Origin: JAHJTW01 sp964545545
GTDB lineage: Bacteria; Krumholzibacteriota; Krumholzibacteriia; LZORAL124-64-63
Length of the DNA: 30,236 bases
Reading direction: 5' to 3'
NCBI GenBank assembly: GCA_964545545.1
Contig: CAZJGK010000033.1
Span: 1-30,236 of the forward strand
The position numbers and the translations under genes are program-made. The notes under the pieces are model-generated. The model saw only the letters and a program-made list of their open reading frames with translations, was not told the origin of the DNA and did not search any database. Positions 14,663 through 23,286 of the stretch are shown here, one piece after another; within the stretch, counting starts at the first letter, position 1; every line of letters starts with the position of its first letter.

Positions 14663-15661
14663 TCAGGAGCCTGTGCGTTCCCGGACCTTGTTCTCGATCT
14701 CCGCATCGAATGCCATGCCGAACTGCAGGTTCATGCCCTCGAGGATCTCCGAGATCTCGTTCAGGCTCTTGCGTCCGAAATTGCGGAATTTGAGCATTTC
14801 CTGCTCGTTCTTGGTCACCAGGTCGAACAGGGTCTTGATGTGACCGGACTTGAGGCAATTGGCCGAGCGCACCGAAAGCTCCAACTCCTCGACATTGCGT
14901 GACAGCAGATCCACCAGGCGGTCCTGCTCCTCGTTGACCTCGATCTCCTGGGCGTCGATGGGCGCCTCGTCGAAGTTGATGAACAGCTGGAGCTGGTCTT
15001 TCAGGAGCTTGGCGGCGAAAGCCACCGCGTCCTCGGGCCGCACGGCGCCGTCGGTGGTGATGCCCAGAATAAGCTTGTCGTAATCGGTCCGCTGACCGAC
15101 GCGGGTGTCCACGACCCGGAAGCTGACCTTGCGCACGGGCGAGTAGTTCGTGTCCATACGGATCACACCGATCACTTCGTCGGGAATCACGTGCGACTCG
15201 CGGTCCACGTAATTGCGCCCGGTGTCCACGTAGAGGCGGCAGATGAAATCCTCTTCCTCGGTCAACGTGCAGATCACATGGTCGGGGTTGACGACTTCCA
15301 GCTGGGGAATCCCCGCGATCATCGAGGCGTTGACCACCCCGGGACCCGTAGCATCGAGGGTCGCCCAGCCGGCAGGCGCCTCGGAAAGCTTGAACACCAC
15401 TTCCTTGAGGTTCAAGACGATGTCGGTCACGTCCTCCAGGACGCCCGGCACCGTGCTCAACTCGTGCTTGACACCCTCGATCTTGACGGCGGTGATGCCG
15501 TGACCATGGATCGAGGAGAGCAACGTCCGGCGCAGGGCGTTGCCCAGGGTATGTCCGAAACCTCGCTCCAGGGGAGCGATTTCGATTTCGGCGTAATGCT
15601 TGGCGGGATCCTCGGCCGTAACCTTGACCCCGTCCGGCATCATCATGTTGACCCACTTCAT
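14663..15661 (-). CDS. rpoA: DNA-directed RNA polymerase subunit alpha
   Basis: The alpha subunit dimerises to seed RNA polymerase assembly; its C-terminal domain contacts UP elements and activators. The ATG at 15661 (332 aa) is preferred to one 12 bases upstream, since the AAGGGATGG site would sit right against the latter. The N-terminal domain has the LERGFGHTLGNALRRTLLSS signature. A linker with an acidic stretch (VNEEQDRL) leads to the C-terminal domain VRSANCLKSG, FRNFGRKSLNEI and LQFGM, which keep the DNA-contact residues Arg and Asn-Cys-Leu-Lys. It lies in the usual place between rpsD and rplQ. Confidence 0.97.
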   Translation of the reverse strand: MKWVNMMMPDGVKVTAEDPAKHYAEIEIAPLERGFGHTLGNALRRTLLSSIHGHGITAVKIEGVKHELSTVPGVLEDVTDIVLNLKEVVFKLSEAPAGWATLDATGPGVVNASMIAGIPQLEVVNPDHVICTLTEEEDFICRLYVDTGRNYVDRESHVIPDEVIGVIRMDTNYSPVRKVSFRVVDTRVGQRTDYDKLILGITTDGAVRPEDAVAFAAKLLKDQLQLFINFDEAPIDAQEIEVNEEQDRLVDLLSRNVEELELSVRSANCLKSGHIKTLFDLVTKNEQEMLKFRNFGRKSLNEISEILEGMNLQFGMAFDAEIENKVRERTGS

Positions 15662-15694
15662 AGAATTATCCATCCCTTCAGCTCAGGCCGTACC

Positions 15695-16324
15695 TTACTT
15701 CGAATAGAGCTCCACGATCAGGTTCTCCTGAATCGGGATGGGCAGATCGCTCAACTGGGGCTCCGAAAGCAGGCGCCCTTCCATCTTTTTGTCGTCCGCC
15801 TCCACGAAAGGCAACCGGTCGCGTTTTCCCGCGTCCTTGATGGCGCCGACGATCTGCGGGATGTTCTGACTCTTGGTGCGGATCTTGACCGTCTGGCCGA
15901 TCCTGACCTGGCGGCTGGGCACATCACAAACAATCCCCTCGACCTGGATGTGCTTGTGCCTGATCAGCTGGCGTGCCGAAGCTCGGGAAGGGGCAAAGCC
16001 CAACCGGTAGATGATATTATCGAGACGCTTCTCCAGGAGATTGAAGAGGTTCTCGCCCGTGGCGCCCTTGCGGCGATTGGCGTCCGCAAAGTAAAGCCGG
16101 AACTGCCGTTCCAGGACGCCGTAGATTGCACGAACTTTCTGCTTCTCACGAAGCTGAAGTTTGTAGTCCGAGGGTTTACGCCCACGGCGACGGCCATGCT
16201 GCCCCGGCCCGTAAGGCCGGCGCTCGATGGCGCATGAGCTGCTGTAGCAGCGTTCGCCCTTGAGAAAAAGCTTCATCCCCTCACGACGGCAAAGTTTACA
16301 CTTTGCGCCTGTGTACCTGGCCAT
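15695..16324 (-). CDS. rpsD: 30S ribosomal protein uS4, zinc-binding form
   Basis: Primary 16S rRNA-binding protein and part of the mRNA entry and fidelity region. The ATG at 16324 follows AGGAGGTT and gives 209 aa beginning MARYTGAKCKLC. Cys9, Cys12, Cys26 and Cys31 are the four zinc ligands of the C+ type. The S4 RNA-binding domain is in the region around RASARQLIRHKHIQVEG. In E. coli uS4 also represses the alpha operon; whether it does so here cannot be seen. Confidence 0.97.
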   Translation of the reverse strand: MARYTGAKCKLCRREGMKLFLKGERCYSSSCAIERRPYGPGQHGRRRGRKPSDYKLQLREKQKVRAIYGVLERQFRLYFADANRRKGATGENLFNLLEKRLDNIIYRLGFAPSRASARQLIRHKHIQVEGIVCDVPSRQVRIGQTVKIRTKSQNIPQIVGAIKDAGKRDRLPFVEADDKKMEGRLLSEPQLSDLPIPIQENLIVELYSK

Positions 16325-16377
16325 TCTGATGAACCTCCTGAACGCCCCGCGCACGCGCGCGGACCGTCCGTTTGAAA

Positions 16378-16779
16378 TTACAGCCGACGACGCTTCTTGG
16401 GTCGGCAGCCGTTATGGGGAATCGCGGTGCAGTCCCTGATCCTGGTCACTTCCAGGCCCTCGGCCTTCAGGCTCCGCACGGCCGCTTCGCGACCTGATCC
16501 GGGGCCCTTGACCCACACCTCGACCTTGCGCATACCGCCGGAGAGCACTTCCTGGGCACAGAACTTGCCGGCCAGCTGAGCCGCGAACGCGGTCGACTTG
16601 CGGCTGCCCTTGTAGCGCCCCTGATGCCCACCCGAGGACCATGTGATCACATTGCCCTGCAAGTCGGTCATGGTGATGAGGGTATTGTTGAAGCTCGATT
16701 TCACATGGGCCACGCCCACCGAATCCAGCTTCATCTTGGACTTGCGCGCCTTTCCCCGTTTATCCTTGGCAGTCGCCAC
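16378..16779 (-). CDS. rpsK: 30S ribosomal protein uS11
   Basis: Platform protein of the 30S subunit, 133 aa, started by GTG at 16779 with AGGAGG a few bases upstream. The core VAHVKSSFNNTLITMTD, GSRKSTAFAAQ and PHNGCRPKKRRRL matches the family, including the Asn-Gly at NGCRPKK that is often converted to isoaspartate. The segment usually written SAGxxGFKGS is SSGGHQGRYKGS here. Confidence 0.97.
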   Translation of the reverse strand: MATAKDKRGKARKSKMKLDSVGVAHVKSSFNNTLITMTDLQGNVITWSSGGHQGRYKGSRKSTAFAAQLAGKFCAQEVLSGGMRKVEVWVKGPGSGREAAVRSLKAEGLEVTRIRDCTAIPHNGCRPKKRRRL

Positions 16780-16806
16780 TTCAAACCTCCTGGCAGATCC
16801 TACGAT

Positions 16807-17175
16807 CTACTTTTTCTTGCCGCCGGGACGACCCTTGGGGCCCTTACGGGTGCGGGCATTGTTCTTCGTGTTCTGGCCTCGGCAAGGCAGCTTGCGCCTG
16901 TGCCGCAGACCCCGGTAGCATCCGATATCCATCAGACGCTGCAAATTCATGGCATTCTCGGTACGCAAGGTACCTTCCACCTGGTATTCCTTGTCGAGGA
17001 TCCCGATGATGGACCTGGTTTGCTCCTCGGTCAGGTCCCGGGTCTTGATCTCCGGATCAATGCTGACCTTGCGGCAGATCTCTTCGGCCCTGTAGGAACC
17101 GATACCGAAAATGTAGGTCAGAGAGGTCCCGATCCTCTTGTTGTTAGGAATATCCACACCGGCAATGCGCGCCAC
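16807..17175 (-). CDS. rpsM: 30S ribosomal protein uS13
   Basis: Head protein of the small subunit, contacting the P-site tRNA and bridging to the 50S. Started by GTG at 17175 behind AGGAG; 122 aa. MARIAGVDIPNNKRIGTSLT and the GLRHRRKLPCRGQNTKNNARTRKGP block are typical, with a basic C-terminal tail (KGRPGGKKK). It opens the alpha part of the cluster, 85 bases after rpmJ. Confidence 0.97.
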   Translation of the reverse strand: MARIAGVDIPNNKRIGTSLTYIFGIGSYRAEEICRKVSIDPEIKTRDLTEEQTRSIIGILDKEYQVEGTLRTENAMNLQRLMDIGCYRGLRHRRKLPCRGQNTKNNARTRKGPKGRPGGKKK

Positions 17176-17260
17176 TATGGCTCCTTTCTTTTCGTCCTGT
17201 TGGGGATCCCCGCCACGTCACGCTGCACGCGCACGCCGCTGGTGATCCGACTTCGCCCAA

Positions 17261-17374
17261 TCAACCCTGACGCTGATTGTGCCGTCGCGTAACGCAAATC
17301 ACGCGCACGACGCCTTTGCGCCGGATAATCTTGCATTTCGGGCATATCTTCTTGACCGAACTGCGAACCTTCAT
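17261..17374 (-). CDS. rpmJ: 50S ribosomal protein bL36
   Basis: A 37-aa zinc-ribbon protein of the large subunit, reading MKVRSSVKKICPKCKI from the ATG at 17374 to TGA at 17261-17263. The zinc ligands are Cys11, Cys14, Cys27 and His32, so it is the metal-binding form. It sits in the classic position between infA and rpsM. Confidence 0.97.
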   Translation of the reverse strand: MKVRSSVKKICPKCKIIRRKGVVRVICVTRRHNQRQG

Positions 17375-17423
17375 GATTCCGCCTCCCGCTGACCGCGACT
17401 TCTGGAGCCGATCCGGCCTCTTG

Positions 17424-17642
17424 CTACTTGTAGCGGTAGGTGATCCGGCCCCGCGTCAAATCGTACGGAGACAGTTCCACCGTCACTTTGTCGCCCGGCA
17501 AGATCCGGATAAAATGCATGCGCATCTTCCCGGACACATGAGCCAGCACAACATGCTTGTTTTCCAGTTCCACCCTGAACATCGCGTTGGGCAAGGCCTC
17601 GACGACCGTACCTTCAACGCTGATTCCTTCTTCTTTCGCCAT
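17424..17642 (-). CDS. infA: Translation initiation factor IF-1
   Basis: This 72-aa single OB-fold protein occupies the A site of the 30S subunit during initiation. The sequence MAKEEGISVEGTVVEALPNAMFRVEL, HVSGKMRMHFIRILPGDKV and TRGRITYRYK is standard for IF-1. It lies 13 bases after map and 49 before rpmJ. Confidence 0.98.
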   Translation of the reverse strand: MAKEEGISVEGTVVEALPNAMFRVELENKHVVLAHVSGKMRMHFIRILPGDKVTVELSPYDLTRGRITYRYK

Positions 17643-17655
17643 TCCTTCAAGCCTC

Positions 17656-18444
17656 TCAGAAAGCTGCCACGCCCGCTCCGCGCCTTGTCAGGATGCGGGG
17701 ACCATTGGCGGTCACCGCAATGGTGTGCTCGAAATGGGCCGAAAGGCTCTGGTCCGCCGTCACGACCGTCCAGTCATCCCGGGCCGTCACCACGCGCTTG
17801 GTGCCACTGTTGATCATCGGCTCAATGGCGATGACCAGACCCACCTCGATGACCGGATCGGGCATGGTGAAACATCGGTAATTCGGCACCTGGGGATCCT
17901 CATGAAGATCGCGGCCGATGCCGTGTCCCACCAGGGATTCCACCACCGCGAAACCCGCCGCCCTGGCGTGGGTCTCAATGGTGGTGCCGATGACCGAAAG
18001 CCTCTTGCCCGGAGCGATGGCCTGGATGCCGAGCTCAAGGCACTCCCGCGTCACAGTCAGCAGGCGTTCGGCCTCAGGATCCAGCGTGCCGACGCCCAGG
18101 GTTTCAGCGCTGTCGGCATGCCAGCCATCCTTGATCAGGCCGATGTCCACGCCGACGATATCCCCGTCCCGCAATTCCCTCGGCCCGGGAATGCCGTGCA
18201 CGACTTCCTCGTTGACCGAAATGCAAGCCGCGGCGGGGAACCCGTGATACCCCTTGAACGAGGGGACACAACCGGCATCCACGATCAGCTTCTCGATGGC
18301 CTGGTCGATCTGCGCGGTGGTGACGCCTGGGCGCACCATGTCCCGGATCCCCAGGAAGACAGAAGCCAAAATCTCGGCGCTGGCCTGCATTTTGTCAACC
18401 TGAGCGGCCGACTTCAACTTGATATCCTGTTTACCCCAGGACAT
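17656..18444 (-). CDS. map: Methionine aminopeptidase, type I
   Basis: Removes the initiator Met from nascent proteins. The ATG at 18444 (262 aa) has an AAGG 6-7 bases upstream. It lies inside the end of adk, with a 14-base overlap. The five metal ligands are Asp100, Asp111, His174, Glu208 and Glu239, with the substrate His at 83 (VVHGIP). The N-terminal extension before IKLKS is short and lacks a zinc-finger, as usual for type I. Its place between adk and infA is the common one. Confidence 0.96.
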   Translation of the reverse strand: MSWGKQDIKLKSAAQVDKMQASAEILASVFLGIRDMVRPGVTTAQIDQAIEKLIVDAGCVPSFKGYHGFPAAACISVNEEVVHGIPGPRELRDGDIVGVDIGLIKDGWHADSAETLGVGTLDPEAERLLTVTRECLELGIQAIAPGKRLSVIGTTIETHARAAGFAVVESLVGHGIGRDLHEDPQVPNYRCFTMPDPVIEVGLVIAIEPMINSGTKRVVTARDDWTVVTADQSLSAHFEHTIAVTANGPRILTRRGAGVAAF

Positions 18445-19099
18445 TACCAACCTTCTTGGCAATCTCTTCCGGGGTGCCCTGGCCCCCGATTTCGTGGTAC
18501 CCGAAACGCTGCTGCAAATAGTGGGCAGCAGCCATGGTCTCGGTCGCGAAAACATCCAACCTGTGGCGGATGGTGTCTTCCTTGTCATCGTCCCGCTGAA
18601 ACAGGGCCGCAGCTCCGGTCTCAGGATCCGTCTCGGCTCCACAGGCGGGGCAAACGCCGGGCAGCTCAGGAGCCAAGTCGTTTATATTCATGATCTTGTT
18701 GCAGACCCGACAAGTAACCCGCGACGTCAGTCGGTGCACGATTTCCTCGTCCGGAACCATGATCACCAGCACGGCGTCGATGGTCTGCTCGATCTGGTCC
18801 AGCAGTTCAACCAGGCCCGCGGCCTGGGCCTCCGTCCGGGGAAACCCGTCCAGAAGCCAACCAGCCAGGGCATCGGGCTGCTGCAACCGTTCCTTCACCA
18901 GTTCCATCATCAGATCGTCCGAGACCAGCTCACCGATGCCCATGACGGCTTCCACCCGCTGGCCCAGCTCCGACCCGCTGCTGACCGCGGCCCGCAGCAT
19001 GTCGCCGGTGGAGATATGCACCAGGTGCCATTTCTCCTCCAGGTACCGAGCCTGGGTTCCCTTGCCGCCTCCCGGGGGGCCCATCAGGACGATATTCAC
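18431..19099 (-). CDS. adk: Adenylate kinase, zinc-LID form
   Basis: Catalyses 2 ADP = ATP + AMP and so balances the adenylate pool. Started by GTG at 19099 with GGAGG 6 bases upstream; 222 aa. The P-loop GPPGGGKGT is at 7-15, the AMP-binding STGDMLRAA follows, and DGFPRT is at 84-89. The LID domain carries a Cys4 zinc site: Cys130, Cys133, Cys150, Cys153. It follows secY by 4 bases and overlaps map by 14. Confidence 0.97.
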   Translation of the reverse strand: MNIVLMGPPGGGKGTQARYLEEKWHLVHISTGDMLRAAVSSGSELGQRVEAVMGIGELVSDDLMMELVKERLQQPDALAGWLLDGFPRTEAQAAGLVELLDQIEQTIDAVLVIMVPDEEIVHRLTSRVTCRVCNKIMNINDLAPELPGVCPACGAETDPETGAAALFQRDDDKEDTIRHRLDVFATETMAAAHYLQQRFGYHEIGGQGTPEEIAKKVGNVLG

Positions 19100-19103
19100 C
19101 CCA

Positions 19104-20408
19104 TTACCTCCGCGCCCGCAGACGGCCCTTGGTCATGAACCCGTCGTAATGACGCATGACAAGGTGCGATTCGATCTGCTGCAGGGTATCCAGCGCCACG
19201 CCGACGACAATCAGCAACCCGGTGCCTCCGAAGTAGAAGGGAACCTTCAGGTAATAGATCATCATGTCCGGCAGGATGGCGATGATCGCCAGGAACACCG
19301 CGCCGGGGAACGTCACCCGCGTCAACACGCGGTCGATATACTCCGCGGTCTTCTTGCCGGGGCGCACCCCGGGAATGAAGCCGCTTTGCTTCTTCATGTT
19401 GTCAGCCAAATCCACCGGGTTGAGAATCACCGCGGTGTAGAAGTAGGCGAACAGGATGATCAGGGCCGAATAAATGGTCACATAGACCGGATGAGGCGGC
19501 CGGAACAGATAGCCCAGAGTCGTGAAAAATGAGCTGTCCGGGAAAATGGCCCCCAGGGTGCCGGGGAACATGATAATGGACTGGGCGAAGATGATGGGGA
19601 TCACGCCGGCCGTGTTGACCTTCAGGGGGATATGCGTGTTGGCACCGCCGTAGACCCGCCGCCCCACGATCTTCTTGGCGTACTGAACCGGAATTTTCCT
19701 TGCTCCCTGGGTGATGGCGATGATCGCGCCGACCACGGCAATCATGAAAACAAAGATCAGCAGAGCCTTGACGATGTTCATATCGCCACTGGCCAGCATT
19801 TGTCCGGTGTTCAACATATCGTTGGGATAACGAGCCACGATTCCGATGAAGATGATCAGGGAGATGCCGTTGCCGATACCCCGTTCATCCACCTGCTCAC
19901 CCAACCACATGACGAAAACCGTCCCCGCAGTCAGGGTCAGAGCCGTCAGCAGCTTGAAGCCCATGCCCGGAGTCGTCACGATCCCGCCTGACATCTGCTC
20001 CAGACCCGCAGCCATGCTGAAAGACTGGACCAGCGCCAGGGCCACCGTGCCCAGCCGCGTGTACTGGGTTATCTTCTTGCGCCCGGACTCCCCTTCCTTG
20101 GCCAGCTTTTCAAAGTACGGCACCACGGCCTGCAAAAGCTGGAAAATAATCGAAGCGCTGATATAGGGCATGATGCCCAGGGCGAAAATCGTCGCGTTGC
20201 GCAGATTCCCCCCGGAGAACATGTCGTACAAACCCATGAGAGACCCGTTCTGCGAATCGAAGAACGCATGCAGGGCCGCCCGGTTGATGCCCGGCGTGGG
20301 GAAATGCCCACCCAGCCGGTAAATCAGCAGAATCATGCCAGTGAACAGGATCCGTCGCTTGAGCTCGGGAATCCTGAACATGCTTTGGTAGCTGCTGGTG
20401 ATGTTCAA
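19104..20408 (-). CDS. secY: Protein translocase channel subunit SecY
   Basis: Ten-helix core of the Sec translocon in the inner membrane. TTG at 20408 is taken as start because AAGGAAG lies about 7 bases upstream, giving 434 aa. An ATG 9 codons further in, just before the IPELKRRILFT block, is the alternative. Typical elements are GGNLRNATIFALGIMPYISASII (plug and second helix), GIGNGISLIIF, IPLKVNTAGVIPIIFA and the cytosolic loop GVRPGKKTAEYID. It is the penultimate gene of the spc cluster before adk/map. Confidence 0.97.
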   Translation of the reverse strand: MNITSSYQSMFRIPELKRRILFTGMILLIYRLGGHFPTPGINRAALHAFFDSQNGSLMGLYDMFSGGNLRNATIFALGIMPYISASIIFQLLQAVVPYFEKLAKEGESGRKKITQYTRLGTVALALVQSFSMAAGLEQMSGGIVTTPGMGFKLLTALTLTAGTVFVMWLGEQVDERGIGNGISLIIFIGIVARYPNDMLNTGQMLASGDMNIVKALLIFVFMIAVVGAIIAITQGARKIPVQYAKKIVGRRVYGGANTHIPLKVNTAGVIPIIFAQSIIMFPGTLGAIFPDSSFFTTLGYLFRPPHPVYVTIYSALIILFAYFYTAVILNPVDLADNMKKQSGFIPGVRPGKKTAEYIDRVLTRVTFPGAVFLAIIAILPDMMIYYLKVPFYFGGTGLLIVVGVALDTLQQIESHLVMRHYDGFMTKGRLRARR

Positions 20409-20445
20409 GGCAAAGCTTCCTTTGGCATTAAGTTACACGACCGGA

Positions 20446-20895
20446 TCAACCGGTGATGGTCACGGACCCTCCGACGGCTTCCACCGCGGCAACGGCGCTC
20501 TTGCTGGCCTTGGCAACCTCAAGCTGCAAGGACTTTTCGATCTTGCCCCGGCCGAGCAGTTTGATGGGGCGCTCCGGATATTTCACCAGGCCGGCCTGGG
20601 CCATGGCCATGGAATCGACCTTGGCTCCGGCTTCGAAACAGGCGTCCAGGGCCTCGACGTTCACCAACTGGTAGCTCTTCTTGAAGATGTTGGTGAACCC
20701 GCGCTTGGGCAACCGCCTGTTCAGAGGCATCTGACCGCCTTCGAACCAGGGTGGGACGCCTCCGCCGGACCGGGCATTCTGACCCTTGTGCCCGCGGCCA
20801 CCGGTTTTGCCGGTGCCGGAGCCGATCCCGCGGCCGCGCCGCTTCTTGTCCCGGTTGGCGCCGCGAGGGGCGCCAATATTGTTCAGCTTGAGCAT
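20446..20895 (-). CDS. rplO: 50S ribosomal protein uL15
   Basis: Large-subunit protein that binds 23S rRNA late in assembly; 149 aa. The Gly/Arg-rich N-terminal arm (GRGIGSGTGKTGGRGHKGQNAR) and the ARSGGGVPPWFEGGQMPLNRRLPKRGF core are typical. It starts 2 bases after the rpmD stop. Confidence 0.97.
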   Translation of the reverse strand: MLKLNNIGAPRGANRDKKRRGRGIGSGTGKTGGRGHKGQNARSGGGVPPWFEGGQMPLNRRLPKRGFTNIFKKSYQLVNVEALDACFEAGAKVDSMAMAQAGLVKYPERPIKLLGRGKIEKSLQLEVAKASKSAVAAVEAVGGSVTITG

Positions 20896-20897
20896 GG

Positions 20898-21086
20898 CTA
20901 CTTCACCTCTTCAACATTCACGAGATGGCGGACCTTGAACACCATGCCGCGGATCACCGGCGAATCGTCCTTGATCACCGTGGTCTGGTTACGACGCAGG
21001 CCCAAGGCCTGGATGATGCGCCGATGCTTCTCGGGACGACCGATCAGACTGCGCACCTGGGTGATTTTCAACTTGGCTTCACTCAT
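20898..21086 (-). CDS. rpmD: 50S ribosomal protein uL30
   Basis: A 62-aa protein, MSEAKLKITQVRSLIGRPEKH to VEEVK, with the usual LRSxIGRxxxHRxxxxALGLRR and VxGMxxxVxHLVxVE elements. The ATG at 21086 overlaps the end of rpsE by 8 bases; an upstream extension would be Arg/Pro-rich sequence from the rpsE tail and is unlikely. Confidence 0.96.
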   Translation of the reverse strand: MSEAKLKITQVRSLIGRPEKHRRIIQALGLRRNQTTVIKDDSPVIRGMVFKVRHLVNVEEVK

Positions 21087-21807
21087 TGTCGGCCGTCTCC
21101 TTCTCGGATTCTGGCGCGGGGGCGGCTTCGGGCGCGGGCGCCGCAGCCTTCTTCTCCAAACCCAGAACTTCACGCACCGTCAACCCGCGTTTGGCCGCGA
21201 CTTCCTCGATGGTCCGCAGCTGCCGCAAACCGTCCATGGTGGCCTTGACCACGTTGTTGGGGTTCCGGGATCCGAGCTGCTTGGTCAGGATATTCTTGAC
21301 CCCGGCAGCTTCCAGAATGGCGCGCACGCCCCCGGCGGCAATGACACCGGTACCGGGAGAAGCAGGTTTCAAGAGAACCCGGCTGGCCCCGAAGCGCCCG
21401 ATGACCTGGTACGGAATGGTGTCCCCCACCATGGGCACGGTGATCTGGGCCGTGCGTGCGGCTTCCCCGCCCTTGCGGATGGCATCGGCGATTTCGTTCG
21501 CCTTGCCCATGGAGACCCCGACCTTGCCCTTGCCGTCACCGACGGTCACGATGGCGCTGAAGCTGAAGCGACGCCCACCCTTGACCACCTTGGCCACCCG
21601 GTTGATGTTGATCACGTTCTCGTGCATGTCCGAGGCCTGGTCCCGGTTGTCGCGGCGAGGCCCACCGGGTCCGCGCCCTGGTCCACCGGGGCCACCACGA
21701 CCGCCGAAGCCGCCGGGTGCACGTCCACCGGGTCCACCGCCGGGTCCACCAGGTCCGCGTCCGCGACCCTGGGGCCCTCCTGTGCGTTGATTCGTGAATT
21801 CCGCCAT
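21079..21807 (-). CDS. rpsE: 30S ribosomal protein uS5 with Gly/Arg-rich N-terminal extension
   Basis: Decoding-accuracy protein at the mRNA entrance of the small subunit. The family core runs from NINRVAKVVKGGRRFSF (about residue 66) to VREVLGLE and includes the GKANEIADAIRKG, GRFGASRVLLKPASPGTG and GVRAILEAAGV segments. The protein is 242 aa, against about 167 in E. coli. Residues 9-52 are almost only Gly, Pro and Arg (GPGG and RGG-like units), and the end (about 220-242) is Ala/Pro/Glu-rich. Both tails are probably disordered. The coding strand over 21652-21783 is correspondingly repetitive. Confidence 0.96.
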   Translation of the reverse strand: MAEFTNQRTGGPQGRGRGPGGPGGGPGGRAPGGFGGRGGPGGPGRGPGGPRRDNRDQASDMHENVININRVAKVVKGGRRFSFSAIVTVGDGKGKVGVSMGKANEIADAIRKGGEAARTAQITVPMVGDTIPYQVIGRFGASRVLLKPASPGTGVIAAGGVRAILEAAGVKNILTKQLGSRNPNNVVKATMDGLRQLRTIEEVAAKRGLTVREVLGLEKKAAAPAPEAAPAPESEKETADNE

Positions 21808-21853
21808 CTGTCCTGCTCCTGTTCTTCAAGTCGGCTTGGTCACCGGCGAGAAT

Positions 21854-22228
21854 CTAGACTTCAATGCCCCCATCCCTGAGCCCGCGGGCCAGGGCGGCGA
21901 TGCGTCCGTGGTAAAGGTATCCGTTGCGGTCGAAGACCATGGACGTGATACCGTTGTCCTTCGCCTTGGCGGCGATGGACCGTCCAACCTTGTACGCGAC
22001 GGCGCATTTTCCGGCCACACCCTCGGGAACCTCGTCCGCATCGGTATGGTGGCCGTCGCAGGCCAGAAGGGTCGCGCCCCGCAAATCGTCCACCACCTGG
22101 GCGTAGATATTGCGGTGACTCCGGAAAACCGTCACCCGGGGCCGCTCGGCCGTCCCGCTGATCTTCTTGCGGATTCCGATCTTCCGCTTCTGCCGAGCTT
22201 TGATCCGTTTGCTGCTGATGCTGCTCAT
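21854..22228 (-). CDS. rplR: 50S ribosomal protein uL18
   Basis: 5S rRNA-binding protein of the central protuberance, 124 aa. A basic N-terminus (SSKRIKARQKRKIGIRKK) precedes the core RPRVTVFRSHRNIYAQVVDD and VFDRNGYLYHGRIAALARGLRDGG. Confidence 0.97.
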   Translation of the reverse strand: MSSISSKRIKARQKRKIGIRKKISGTAERPRVTVFRSHRNIYAQVVDDLRGATLLACDGHHTDADEVPEGVAGKCAVAYKVGRSIAAKAKDNGITSMVFDRNGYLYHGRIAALARGLRDGGIEV

Positions 22229-22255
22229 TTCCGTCTCCTGTGGTCCCGACAGGGC

Positions 22256-22795
22256 CTACTTGCCGGCTGCCTTGCCGGCCTTCCTGACGACGTTTTCACC
22301 CTCATACCGGATGCCCTTGCCCTTGTAGGGCTCAGGCTTCCTGTAGGAGCGAATTTCCGCGGCGACCTGGCCGACGCGCTGTTTGTCGATACCCGACACA
22401 TGGATGTGCGTGTTGTCCGGGCATACGATGCCGATGTCATCGGGAATGGGGTAATTCACCGGATGACTGAACTGCAGCTGCAGATCCAGCACCTTGCCCT
22501 GGACCGTGGCGCGGTAACCGACACCGATGATCTCCAACTTCTTGGTGAAGCCGTCGGTCACGCCGGTAACCTGGTTGGCGATCAACGCCCTGACCAGGCC
22601 GTGACGGGCACCCATGGTCTTGGTCTGTTCGGGGCAAAGAACATGCAACGCCCCATCCTTTTCCTCGAAGGTCAGGCCCTCGGGAATATGCTGCCGATGC
22701 TCACCCTTGGGTCCCTTGACAACAGAGGTGTTGCCGTCGACCTGGACGGTAACCCCCTTGGGCAGGGGAATCGGGTTCTTGCCAATGCGCGACAT
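22256..22795 (-). CDS. rplF: 50S ribosomal protein uL6
   Basis: Sits near the sarcin-ricin loop and factor-binding site. The ATG at 22795 follows GGAGGA and gives 179 aa, MSRIGKNPIPLPKGV. The two homologous domains are visible, ending in the signature PEPYKGKGIRYEGE near the C-terminus. Confidence 0.97.
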   Translation of the reverse strand: MSRIGKNPIPLPKGVTVQVDGNTSVVKGPKGEHRQHIPEGLTFEEKDGALHVLCPEQTKTMGARHGLVRALIANQVTGVTDGFTKKLEIIGVGYRATVQGKVLDLQLQFSHPVNYPIPDDIGIVCPDNTHIHVSGIDKQRVGQVAAEIRSYRKPEPYKGKGIRYEGENVVRKAGKAAGK

Positions 22796-22858
22796 CGCTT
22801 TTCCTCCGCGGTTCCGGAACATGGTTCCGTATTCCGGTCTCAGACAGTATGGGCCTAC

Positions 22859-23266
22859 TTACCAGACCTCGCAGAGCACTTCGCCGCCGATGCCACGCAT
22901 CCGGCACTGGTGCCCCGTGAGAATCCCCTGGTTGGTGGAAAGGATGGAAATCCCGTAACCACCGCAGACCTTGGGAATGTTGTCCTTGGCGGCGAAAATG
23001 CGGCGACCGGGACGGCTGACCCGTCTGATCCCCTCGATGACGCCTACGGAACGGCCTTCCCGCTTGTAGTACTTGAGGAAGAGTTTCAGGGAACCCTGGG
23101 TGTTTTCCTCAATCTCCTCGAACTTCTCGATATAGCCTTGCTGTTTGAGCAGCAGGGCCATGGCCCGCTTTTGGTTGCTGGCTGGAATAAGCACCCGCCG
23201 ATGGCCGGCTTGGGTGGCATTCCGAATGCGGGTCAGCATATCCGCGATGGGATCTGTCATGCTCAT
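22859..23266 (-). CDS. rpsH: 30S ribosomal protein uS8
   Basis: Binds the central domain of 16S rRNA; in E. coli it also represses the spc operon. Of two nearby ATGs the one at 23266 has AGGAG 7 bases upstream (135 aa, MSMTDPIADMLTRIRNA). The C-terminal block, GYGISILSTNQGILT through GEVLCEVW, is typical. Confidence 0.97.
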   Translation of the reverse strand: MSMTDPIADMLTRIRNATQAGHRRVLIPASNQKRAMALLLKQQGYIEKFEEIEENTQGSLKLFLKYYKREGRSVGVIEGIRRVSRPGRRIFAAKDNIPKVCGGYGISILSTNQGILTGHQCRMRGIGGEVLCEVW

Positions 23267-23286
23267 GGTCTCGCTCCTGGTTCGCT

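Noticed and set aside
21652..21783. Repetitive GC-rich tract as a possible minisatellite or CRISPR-like array
   Set aside because: The repeats are irregular, in frame, and encode the Gly/Pro/Arg arm of uS5; there are no equal-length repeats with unique spacers.
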